The notes beneath the pieces were generated by a model. The model saw only the letters and a program-made list of their open reading frames with translations. It did not search any database and was not told the DNA's origin. Source: Elusimicrobiota bacterium (GTDB taxonomy: Bacteria > Elusimicrobiota > UBA8919). Taken from it: a DNA stretch of 37,663 nucleotides. Positions within the stretch are counted from its first letter, which is position 1. Every line of letters starts with the position of its first letter. Positions 1 to 6,381 of the stretch are shown piece after piece. The DNA is taken from assembly GCA_028718185.1 (NCBI GenBank), contig JAQUMH010000009.1, forward strand, positions 1-37,663. The letters run 5' to 3'. The position numbers and the translations under genes were made by a program.

Positions 1-115
1 CCAATATTACCAACCTGTCTTCTCCGTAAAAATCAGGCAAAGTATATTCATCACCTGTAAATTTTACTGCATATTTCTTTCCTCTCTTTGATGATGGCGA
101 TGAATCCTGCGACAT
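1..115 (-). CDS. DUF4912-like protein, N-terminal fragment
   Basis: An open frame runs leftward from ATG at 115 to the window edge (38 codons). A purine-rich GGGGGAAAGT lies just upstream of the ATG and is a good ribosome binding site. The peptide starts with a polar Ser/Lys-rich tail and then reads YTLPDFYGEDRLVIL. That pattern resembles the start of DUF4912 domains, where a 'YG-x-x-R-hydrophobic' strand precedes a Trp-rich AYWE segment. The diagnostic Trp-rich part lies outside the window, so the family call is an inference from a short match. It is the gene just downstream of the EIIA-Ntr gene, 46 bases away on the same strand. Confidence 0.5.
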   Translation of the reverse strand, partial: MSQDSSPSSKRGKKYAVKFTGDEYTLPDFYGEDRLVIL

Positions 116-161
116 ACTTTCCCCCAACTATAAATAGATTTTTAATTAATAACTTACACTT

Positions 162-644
162 CTAATCTTTCTGATTTTGGACATTTGTTGCATTCGTTGC
201 ATCTTCTATTATTTTTATAATATCTTGTGACGTTTGTGCATCCATTATTAACTGCCTGAATAGTTTGTTTTTTAAAAGACATGAAATTTTAGCAATTGCC
301 TGTAAATGCTCACTTGTTGAATCAGGCGGCGTTACCATTAAAAACACTATATATACCGGTTCTCCGTCTAAAGAATCAAAATCAATACCTGTTTTTGATA
401 TTCCTAATGAAGCTACAATTTTAGAAACACTATCACTTTTAGCGTGCGGGATAGCAACACCCTGACCAATCCCGGTAGAACCCGTACTTTCTCTTTTCAT
501 GATAGCTTCAATAGTTTTATCAACACTCTTAGTAAGTTTATTTTTTGCCAGGATATTTACAAGTTCCAGAATAACTTCTGCCTTTGTTTTCCCTTTTAAT
601 TCAGATAATATACAATCTTTAGATAAAAAATCCATTATTTTCAT
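162..644 (-). CDS. PTS EIIA-Ntr-type (PtsN-like) protein
   Basis: A 160-residue protein with the fold signature of the fructose/nitrogen-type phosphotransferase EIIA domain. The phospho-accepting histidine is His67, in the motif GVAIPHAKSD. The downstream segment from DGEPVYIVFLMVTPP to EHLQAIAKISCLL is typical of the family, and the length is normal for a stand-alone EIIA-Ntr. Such proteins receive phosphate from an NPr/HPr-like carrier and usually act by regulatory protein-protein contact, not by sugar uptake. No EI, NPr, EIIB or EIIC gene is in the window, so a regulatory role is more likely than transport. AAGGGTTATTAATA precedes the ATG as a loosely spaced ribosome binding site. The neighbouring signal-transduction genes fit a regulatory cluster. 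Confidence 0.85.
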   Translation of the reverse strand: MKIMDFLSKDCILSELKGKTKAEVILELVNILAKNKLTKSVDKTIEAIMKRESTGSTGIGQGVAIPHAKSDSVSKIVASLGISKTGIDFDSLDGEPVYIVFLMVTPPDSTSEHLQAIAKISCLLKNKLFRQLIMDAQTSQDIIKIIEDATNATNVQNQKD

Positions 645-748
645 ATTATTAATAACCCTTTTTTAAAATAATTTTCTTCTCACTTTGGAAAAAATAAAAA
701 AAATAAATTCCGTATTAAGCTTATACCAGTTGAATCAAATGAGCGGAA

Positions 749-825
749 CGATACAAAATATCGATAATACAAAGAATCGATGATACAACAAATTAATAAT
801 ACAAAATATTGATGATACAACAAAT
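749..825. repeat. 16-bp tandem repeat
   Basis: Four complete and one shortened 16-bp units related to CGATGATACAACAAAT lie head to tail. They alternate between a gatacaaca form and an aatacaaaa form. The array runs into the stop codon of the response-regulator gene (TGA, 825-827). It fills most of the gap between that gene and the EIIA-Ntr gene; the rest (645-748) shows no gene or clear hairpin. Confidence 0.75.
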
Positions 826-1187
826 CAATATCCTTCTATTTTAGCAATTACTTCTAAAGGATTAAGCGGTTTTTCAAGGCATGTTTTTATACCACAAATA
901 TCCATCAAAGAAATGTAATGCTCATCTTTTGCAAAACCACTGATAGCAACTACCGGAATATTTTTATACTTAGGAGAATATTTTAATTCAGTTGCAATTT
1001 CAAATCCACTTTTATTTGGCATATTAAGATCTAATAATATAATATCCGGTTTTGCTGTATCTATCATCTCAAAAGCAAAAGCAGCACCATCACTGACTTC
1101 TACCTTATAGCCGCTTAAAATCAACACTTCCTTTAGTTCTTCCAAAAACTCCTTATCATCATCTACTATCATTATTTTCTTATTCAT
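825..1187 (-). CDS. single-domain response regulator (CheY-like)
   Basis: A 120-residue stand-alone receiver domain. The acidic pocket is IMIVDDDKEF near the N terminus, the phospho-acceptor is Asp53 in IILLDLNMP, and the conserved Lys-Pro is in CLEKPLN. There is no output domain, so it must act by binding a partner, as CheY or Spo0F do, or sit inside a phosphorelay. I start it at 1187 (MNKKIMIV) because AGTGAGGG lies at proper spacing; four extra upstream codons come from a repeat. Histidine kinases at 2214-4232 and 16012-17481 are possible partners, but nothing in the sequence links them. Confidence 0.9.
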   Translation of the reverse strand: MNKKIMIVDDDKEFLEELKEVLILSGYKVEVSDGAAFAFEMIDTAKPDIILLDLNMPNKSGFEIATELKYSPKYKNIPVVAISGFAKDEHYISLMDICGIKTCLEKPLNPLEVIAKIEGY

Positions 1188-1189
1188 AA

Positions 1190-1292
1190 TAACCCTCACT
1201 TAGTTCGGAAACACGAATTGTCACGAATTTCATAACATCTCACGAATAAGTCATCACAAATACTCTAATTTATTCGCGTACATTCGCATGTA
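1190..1292 (-). repeat. 'cacgaatt' repeat, copy 1, upstream of a response regulator
   Basis: About 100 bp built of direct repeats of cacgaatt/cacgaataag, ending in attcgcg units. It matches 9048-9160 almost base for base over its first 70 bases. On the minus strand the repeat ends in AGTGAGGGTT, which is the ribosome binding site of the gene at 825-1187. It fills the gap to the TPR gene. Confidence 0.75.
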
Positions 1293-1316
1293 TCATTGAA
1301 ACTCTGATACTAAAAA

Positions 1317-1949
1317 TTATTTCGGCGAGGATTTTACTACAACATCTTGCAAATATATATAACCGTTATTTTTTGCTTTTTCAAAATCGTTTTTTGCTTC
1401 AACATATTGTCCTTTTTTATAATATGTAATTCCACGATTATGATAAGCATTTGCATAATTAGGTTTTAATGAAATGGCATTATTGTAATCTATAATAGCT
1501 TCACTATATAAACCAATATCATCATAAGCAACACCTCTATTGTTATATGCTCCTGAAAAATTAGGATTCAATTCAATTGCCTTGTTATAATCACTTATTG
1601 CTTCATTACACATCTTTTTGCGATAATATATATTTCCCCGCATAGCATACGCATCAGCATATTTTGGATTTAACATAATTACTGTAGTATAATCGTTTAT
1701 GGCATCATTAAGTGAAGATAAAGAAGCAAATGCTAAACCACGATTATAATATACCTTTACCTTGTTTTCTATTCCAAAAGAATCCTCCCACTTATTAATC
1801 GCCTGTGTATAACACTCTATTTGACTTTTACTATCTACAGAATTAAGTCCTTTTTCAAACCAATAATTAAAATTTTTACTTTTAGAACTTGGAAAAGCAA
1901 AATTAAGTGTTAATGCTAATCCAACAAAAAAAATACCAAATGTACTCAT
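1317..1949 (-). CDS. exported TPR-repeat protein
   Basis: About 210 residues. The N terminus (MSTFGIFFVGLALTLNFAFP) is a signal peptide or membrane anchor. It is followed by about four tetratricopeptide repeats, seen as recurring YADAYAMRGNIYYRK, SGAYNNRGVAYDDIG and ANAYHNRGITYYKKG helices, each followed by an AI-x-DY-x-x-AI second helix. TPRs are protein-protein scaffolds, and here the protein should sit in the periplasm. I prefer the start at 1949 because AAGGGG lies nine bases before that ATG; two upstream in-frame ATGs are less well placed. A consensus sigma-70 promoter at 2072-2100 points at this gene, leaving a 5' leader of about 115 bases. The binding partner is unknown. Confidence 0.8.
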   Translation of the reverse strand: MSTFGIFFVGLALTLNFAFPSSKSKNFNYWFEKGLNSVDSKSQIECYTQAINKWEDSFGIENKVKVYYNRGLAFASLSSLNDAINDYTTVIMLNPKYADAYAMRGNIYYRKKMCNEAISDYNKAIELNPNFSGAYNNRGVAYDDIGLYSEAIIDYNNAISLKPNYANAYHNRGITYYKKGQYVEAKNDFEKAKNNGYIYLQDVVVKSSPK

Positions 1950-2071
1950 TTCTTTCATCCCCTTAACAACCCGCCACAAAATGTTGACAAATTACAATTC
2001 ATACATACTGAATTAACTTTTTATAATTTTGATTCTTTAGATGCAACCTTGAAAAAAAGCTCTTTTCAGTA

Positions 2072-2100
2072 ATTATACCTAATTCAAAAAAACCTGTCAA
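2072..2100 (-). promoter_or_regulatory. consensus sigma-70 promoter
   Basis: On the minus strand TTGACA (2100-2095) is followed after exactly 17 bases by TATAAT (2077-2072). Both hexamers match the consensus perfectly. Transcription would start near 2065 and run into the TPR gene. The rest of the 1950-2213 gap shows no convincing gene. Confidence 0.85.
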
Positions 2101-2213
2101 GTGGCAAATTCCACTTTTTTCTGACTTTATTCCACCATGAAAATAAACGAGTTTTATTAGATTTCGGCGAGAATAACCCAACCTTTCTAAAGAACTTTTC
2201 AGAAATAGCAGGA

Positions 2214-4232
2214 TTAATTCTTTTTTTTGACTGGTATTTTTAAAGTAAGAACTGTTCCTTTACCTTTTGTACTCTGAATTTTTATTTCACCATTATGAAG
2301 ATTAACTAATTCATTACATATTGTAAGTCCCAGTCCCGTTCCTTTGGGCTTTTTAGTAAAAAATGGGTCAAATACTTTTTCAATATCTTTCTCATCTATA
2401 CCTACACCATTATCACTGATAGTTAAAACGATAAACTCCTTTTTGACAAGCCTGGCAGCTACTTCTATTTTTCCTTTTTTATCTACGACAGATTGATATG
2501 CATTACTTAAAATATTATTTAATATTTCTGATATCTGATAAGAATCTGCATCAATATATTTTAATTTAAGAGATTTAAACTTTTCAACGACCGTAACATT
2601 TTGTTTACAAAATATTTTTTTCGTAAAAGAAATACTTTCTTTTAATATATCATAAATCCGAACTTTCCCATAATTCGGAATTTTCAATTTTGAATAATTT
2701 AAAAGATTGTTTATTATCTGTTCAGACTCCATTAATTTCTTTTCTACATTGACAATGTGACTCTCCAGCGATTTATTAGTATTTTTTTTACTCATATTAT
2801 AAATCGCTAATCTGATAACTCCCAAAGGATTACGCAGTTCATGTGCAACCGTTGCCGCAAGTGTACCTATATCAGAAAGACGTTTTACCTCAGTTAATTT
2901 CTTTTTAATTTTTACCAGCTCTCCAACTCTTTTATTGGCAATATATTCAATTTTTTCTTTATCATTTTTTAATATTTGCTCTATTTTCTTACGTTCAGTA
3001 ATATCGGTTATTATCCCGAGAACAGCATTTCCTTCTTCATATTTTATTATTTTTGTTGCAATTATTACCGGGATTATTTTTCCCTTTTTAGTAAAAATCT
3101 GATATTCATACGTACCGACTTCTTTGCCATTCAGATGATTATTATAAGATTTCATTACAAATTCTTTTGATTCCGGCGCGATTAAAGTCAGAAAATCAAA
3201 ATCCGGAGAAGTCAACTCATCTTTTTTATATCCAATAATCTCTTCACATCTTTTGTTTGCATATACCACTTTACCCTGCTTGTTGATAAAAATCATATTA
3301 GGTGAATATTCAGCAATAGTTCTGAATTTCTGTTCACTTTCCAATAATGATACTTCTACATACCTTCGACTTTCTTCTATTCCAATTGCAAGCGCAACAA
3401 TTTCTAAAAGTTTCTTTTCGTTTTCGGTAGGAATAACATCTCGCTGACAAACAATACATAATGAACCAACAGATTTTTTATTAAATTTTACCGCTATACC
3501 AATATATGTCTGCAGCTTATATCGGATAACATTTGGATCAGTTTTAGCATAGTGGGTTTCAGGCAGATTGCGTATAACGAAAACATCATTCGCGACATTT
3601 TTAATTACATCATAGCAAATATGTCCGTCCGGCTTGTCAACGGGATTAAAATCCGGCGGTGTATGCCATTGACCTAATGAACGAAGCACTCCTTTATCTA
3701 AACGATTATAAAGTGCACAATCAGCATTAAAAAGTTTTCCAACATAACTAATAAGACGATTAATGTTATCTAAAGGATTTGACGAAAAACCAAGAAAACA
3801 TTCATTCAATTCTATTAATCGTTCTTCAGCTTGTTTGGGTTTAGTAATATCAATAGATACTCCATGATAACCCAACAAAGCACCTTTTTCATCTAAAACC
3901 GGCATACCAGCTGTTTTTAAAACAATTATATTACCATTTTTGCTTAAATTATAATTAACAAAATCAATATAAGATTCCCGATTATTATAAATTTTAAATA
4001 AGTATTCTTTTAATTCTTTTTTTCTATCGGCCACGAAAAAATCGTAAAAATATTTTTTACCAACAATCTCTTCAGGCTTAAAACCAAATATTCTTTCAAC
4101 TGCAGGACTTGAATAAACATATAAACCATTAACATCTGTTTCCCAAATCCACATATTAATTAATTCGGCAATCTGCTTAATACTTTCATCAGTTTTTGTA
4201 AATTTATTTTCTAATTCTTTTCGAATAATCAT
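2214..4232 (-). CDS. cytosolic PAS-GAF-PAS sensor histidine kinase
   Basis: A 672-residue hybrid sensor without membrane segments. A PAS domain at about 20-130 (WIWETDVNGLYVYSSPAVER) is followed by a GAF-like domain at about 140-290 and a second PAS at about 298-415 that ends in the usual GIITDITERKK. A coiled linker leads to HisKA with phospho-accepting His464 in ATVAHELRNPLG. The ATPase follows, with N box NNILSNAYQS, G1 box DNGVGI, F box FDPFF and G2 box GTGLGL. Four bases separate its ATG from the stop of the AraC-type regulator at 4237-4971, so the two are almost certainly a cognate pair in one operon. The signal is cytosolic or membrane-permeant; its identity cannot be read from the sequence. 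Confidence 0.93.
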   Translation of the reverse strand: MIIRKELENKFTKTDESIKQIAELINMWIWETDVNGLYVYSSPAVERIFGFKPEEIVGKKYFYDFFVADRKKELKEYLFKIYNNRESYIDFVNYNLSKNGNIIVLKTAGMPVLDEKGALLGYHGVSIDITKPKQAEERLIELNECFLGFSSNPLDNINRLISYVGKLFNADCALYNRLDKGVLRSLGQWHTPPDFNPVDKPDGHICYDVIKNVANDVFVIRNLPETHYAKTDPNVIRYKLQTYIGIAVKFNKKSVGSLCIVCQRDVIPTENEKKLLEIVALAIGIEESRRYVEVSLLESEQKFRTIAEYSPNMIFINKQGKVVYANKRCEEIIGYKKDELTSPDFDFLTLIAPESKEFVMKSYNNHLNGKEVGTYEYQIFTKKGKIIPVIIATKIIKYEEGNAVLGIITDITERKKIEQILKNDKEKIEYIANKRVGELVKIKKKLTEVKRLSDIGTLAATVAHELRNPLGVIRLAIYNMSKKNTNKSLESHIVNVEKKLMESEQIINNLLNYSKLKIPNYGKVRIYDILKESISFTKKIFCKQNVTVVEKFKSLKLKYIDADSYQISEILNNILSNAYQSVVDKKGKIEVAARLVKKEFIVLTISDNGVGIDEKDIEKVFDPFFTKKPKGTGLGLTICNELVNLHNGEIKIQSTKGKGTVLTLKIPVKKKN

Positions 4233-4236
4233 ATTT

Positions 4237-4971
4237 TTAAATCCCGGTCCCTTTTTTTACTATTTTATATTTTTTTCTATATTCTGTGGGAGTACAGTTA
4301 GTAAATCTTTTGAACTGCCTTATAAAGGATTCTGCATTTTCATAGCATAATTTATATGCAATCTGGTTTACATTATAATCATTTTTAAACAAATATTTCT
4401 TCGCTTTTTCTACTTTTTTTCTTATTTTATACTGGCTAAAACTTTTCCCGGTATTCTCTTTAAATATCCTGCTTAAATACTTGGGACTTAAACAAATCAT
4501 ATCTGCTGCATCATTTAAGCATATTTTTTTACAACAGTTCCTTTCAATAAAACGTTTTACTTTCGCAATCTTATCTTTTACGCTAATAATCTCTATGTCT
4601 TCAGCATTTTTTTTAATTTCTAACACTTTCTCAACAGTTTCTTTTACTTTGTTTATATCTAACGGTTTCTCTAAAAAATCATCTGCCCGTCCTTTTAACG
4701 CTTCAATTACTACATCTTTTGAACTATAACCGGTTAAAATAATAATACCCAAAGCAGCATCTATTTTCTTAATTTCCCTTAAAACTTCTAAACCATTTAA
4801 ACCAGGCATCATTACATCTAAAATAACCAGGTCTACTTCGTTTGGTTTTCTAAGTATTTTTAAAGCATCTTCGCCATTACCGACATCTACTACTTCATAT
4901 TCTTCAAGGTAATCCTTAAGTTCTTTCCTGAACTCCGTATCATCATCCACAATTAATATTTTCTCTGTCAT
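4237..4971 (-). CDS. response regulator with AraC-type DNA-binding domain
   Basis: A 244-residue protein. The N-terminal receiver domain has acidic residues in ILIVDDDTEF, phospho-acceptor Asp52 in LVILDVMMPG and the KP pair in FLEKPLD. A linker leads to an AraC/XylS double helix-turn-helix at about 140-238, with the family signature from ICLSPKYLSRIFKENTGKSF through QIAYKLCYENAESFIRQFKR to CTPTEYRKKY. It should activate transcription when phosphorylated by the kinase encoded just downstream. I use the start at 4971 (MTEKILIV), preceded by AGTGAGGGTT, because three upstream codons are repeat-derived. Target promoters are not evident. Confidence 0.93.
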   Translation of the reverse strand: MTEKILIVDDDTEFRKELKDYLEEYEVVDVGNGEDALKILRKPNEVDLVILDVMMPGLNGLEVLREIKKIDAALGIIILTGYSSKDVVIEALKGRADDFLEKPLDINKVKETVEKVLEIKKNAEDIEIISVKDKIAKVKRFIERNCCKKICLNDAADMICLSPKYLSRIFKENTGKSFSQYKIRKKVEKAKKYLFKNDYNVNQIAYKLCYENAESFIRQFKRFTNCTPTEYRKKYKIVKKGTGI

Positions 4972-4973
4972 AA

Positions 4974-5037
4974 CCCTCACTTCGTTCGGGAACGCGAATT
5001 AGTGCGAATCTAAGGCATATTATCGCGAATTATTCGT
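4974..5037 (-). repeat. 'cacgaatt'-family repeat, copy 2, short and diverged
   Basis: Reads cctcacttcgttcgggaacg and continues with gcgaatt/tcgcgaattattcg units. It is shorter than the copies at 1190 and 9048 but keeps the gene-proximal end intact, and that end supplies AGTGAGGG for the AraC-type regulator. It occupies the whole gap to coaE. Confidence 0.65.
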
Positions 5038-5640
5038 TTATATCGGACTAAACCCTAATTTAAATAGTTCGTCTTTTAACCTTTTAACTTGTTTTTTTGT
5101 TTTTAACATCTCTTTTGAATTATCTATTATATAATCAGCCATTTTTGCTTTCTCAATAAGAACTATCTGTGAATTAACTCTTCTTAAAGACTCCTTCTTG
5201 GAAATATTATCACGTTTAGATAATCTTTCAATCTGCTGGCTTTTTTTACAATAAACAACAATAATTTTATCAAACATATTCTGGATCTTTGCTTCATATA
5301 AAAGAGGCACATCAACAACAATTGAAGATTGAAGATTGAAGATTGAAGATTGAAAATTAAGTTCTTTAAGTATTTTTGGATGCATGATTTTTTCCAGTTG
5401 TCTTCTTTTCCTGCTATTAGAAAAGATTATATTTGCGATTTCTTTTCTGTTTAACGTCCCAAAAAGTTTTTTTATCTTTACCTGGACATCTGTATAGTAA
5501 TATACTTTTTTAGCAATATCGTCGCAGGAAATAGTTTTTATGCCTAACTTTTTAAAGTAATTTAAAACTAACGTCTTTCCGGATGCAATTCCACCCGTGA
5601 GTCCTATCACTCTTGTTTTATAATTAATTTTATTTATCAT
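5038..5640 (-). CDS. coaE: dephospho-CoA kinase
   Basis: About 200 residues. It catalyses the last step of coenzyme A synthesis, ATP-dependent 3'-phosphorylation of dephospho-CoA, in the cytosol. The P-loop GLTGGIASGKT lies close to the N terminus, followed by SCDDIAKKV with the acceptor-side aspartate, the MHP motif, and VDVPLLYEA of the CoA-binding region. Starting at 5640 (MINKINYKTR) removes eight codons that belong to a repeat flanking the transposase gene. A heptamer tandem repeat (5321-5358) encodes residues between MHP and VPLL. Compared with E. coli CoaE from memory, the segment length is nearly unchanged, so the enzyme is probably active. Beside polA, as in many bacteria, it would form a polA-coaE operon if the transposase gene were absent. 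Confidence 0.93.
   Translation of the reverse strand: MINKINYKTRVIGLTGGIASGKTLVLNYFKKLGIKTISCDDIAKKVYYYTDVQVKIKKLFGTLNRKEIANIIFSNSRKRRQLEKIMHPKILKELNFQSSIFNLQSSIVVDVPLLYEAKIQNMFDKIIVVYCKKSQQIERLSKRDNISKKESLRRVNSQIVLIEKAKMADYIIDNSKEMLKTKKQVKRLKDELFKLGFSPI
5321..5358 (-). repeat. heptamer tandem repeat inside coaE
   Basis: About five copies of the 7-mer ATTGAAG (minus strand CTTCAAT) lie wholly within the coaE frame. They are read as a heptapeptide repeat of the form LQSSIFN. The same octapeptide IFNLQSSI is encoded in the signal peptides at 15331-15365 and 22033-22065. Confidence 0.85.
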
Positions 5641-5644
5641 TTTG

Positions 5645-5660
5645 CGATTGGGGACGGTCC
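5645..5660. repeat. left flanking inverted repeat of the transposase gene
   Basis: Reads ttggggacggtcctca. It is the inverted copy of aaggaccgtccccaatt at the other side of the transposase gene (6363-6379). The pair marks the probable ends of the inserted unit. Confidence 0.75.
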
Positions 5661-5665
5661 TCAAT

Positions 5666-6349
5666 TCAACCGTTATTATTTCTTATTTTTTGCCCAGGCT
5701 TCCAACCTTTACCTGTAAGTCCAACAAATTTAAGTTTATCTCCATAATCTTTACTTCCATAATAACCGTTCCTAAAATTTCTTTTTATATCCCTTTTTTC
5801 CCTTAATCCATCCTTTATAAACTCTATATATAATTTTTGACGATTAAAAATATTTTCCGATAAACCAATGTATTCTGGTGATCGCTGTACTAAAACATTA
5901 CTTTTTGTAAAAGCATAAAACATATAACTACTCCATTTATACTCTTTGGCATCTTTTACCAACCCAGCCCGAATTGGATTTAGTTCAATATATCTACCGC
6001 ATTCAAGAAGATATATTCCATTTTCAACAACAAAACTTCTGAATCTATCTTGCCACAAATGCCCGCAACCACCATACTTTTTTCTGAAATACTGTACATA
6101 AGATTGGTTCAGATATTTTACACCATCACTTAGATTTCCGTGTTCGCTATTAAAAATAATTAAATGGTAATGATTATTCATTAAAACATAATGATGGACT
6201 TTCCATTTAAATTTTTCAATACATTTCTCTACGATTCTTAGAAAAAATTCATAATCTTCATCTTCAATAAATACTTTTTGCCTGTTGTTACCTCTTGACA
6301 CTATGTGAAAATATGAATTAGAAGGATTAAATCTTGCTAATCTTCCCAT
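5666..6349 (-). CDS. REP-associated tyrosine transposase (RAYT, Y1_Tnp / TnpA-REP type)
   Basis: A 227-residue HUH single-strand nuclease of the REP-associated family. The HUH motif is His60-Tyr-His62 in NNHYHLI. The nucleophilic tyrosine is most likely Tyr120 in GRYIELNPIRAGLV, followed by the typical YKWSS segment. GHLWQDRFRS and the N-terminal HIVSRGNNRQ are also family landmarks. RAYTs are single-copy domesticated relatives of IS200/IS605 transposases that nick GTAG/GGAC-marked REP hairpins. The start is fixed by AGGAGGATAAAA before the ATG. The gene is bracketed by ggggacggtcc inverted repeats and interrupts the polA-coaE pair. The GTAG hairpins scattered over the window are its possible substrates, but a substrate relation is inferred only. 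Confidence 0.9.
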   Translation of the reverse strand: MGRLARFNPSNSYFHIVSRGNNRQKVFIEDEDYEFFLRIVEKCIEKFKWKVHHYVLMNNHYHLIIFNSEHGNLSDGVKYLNQSYVQYFRKKYGGCGHLWQDRFRSFVVENGIYLLECGRYIELNPIRAGLVKDAKEYKWSSYMFYAFTKSNVLVQRSPEYIGLSENIFNRQKLYIEFIKDGLREKRDIKRNFRNGYYGSKDYGDKLKFVGLTGKGWKPGQKIRNNNG

Positions 6350-6362
6350 TTTTATCCTCCTT

Positions 6363-6379
6363 TAAGGACCGTCCCCAAT
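6363..6379. repeat. right flanking inverted repeat of the transposase gene
   Basis: Reads aaggaccgtccccaatt, complementary to the left copy near 5645-5660. It lies between the end of polA and the ribosome binding site of the transposase gene. Confidence 0.75.
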
Positions 6380-6381
6380 TG

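Noticed and set aside
1999-2181. 60-codon open frame between the TPR gene and the kinase
   Set aside because: It contains the consensus promoter at 2072-2100 and has no ribosome binding site or family resemblance.
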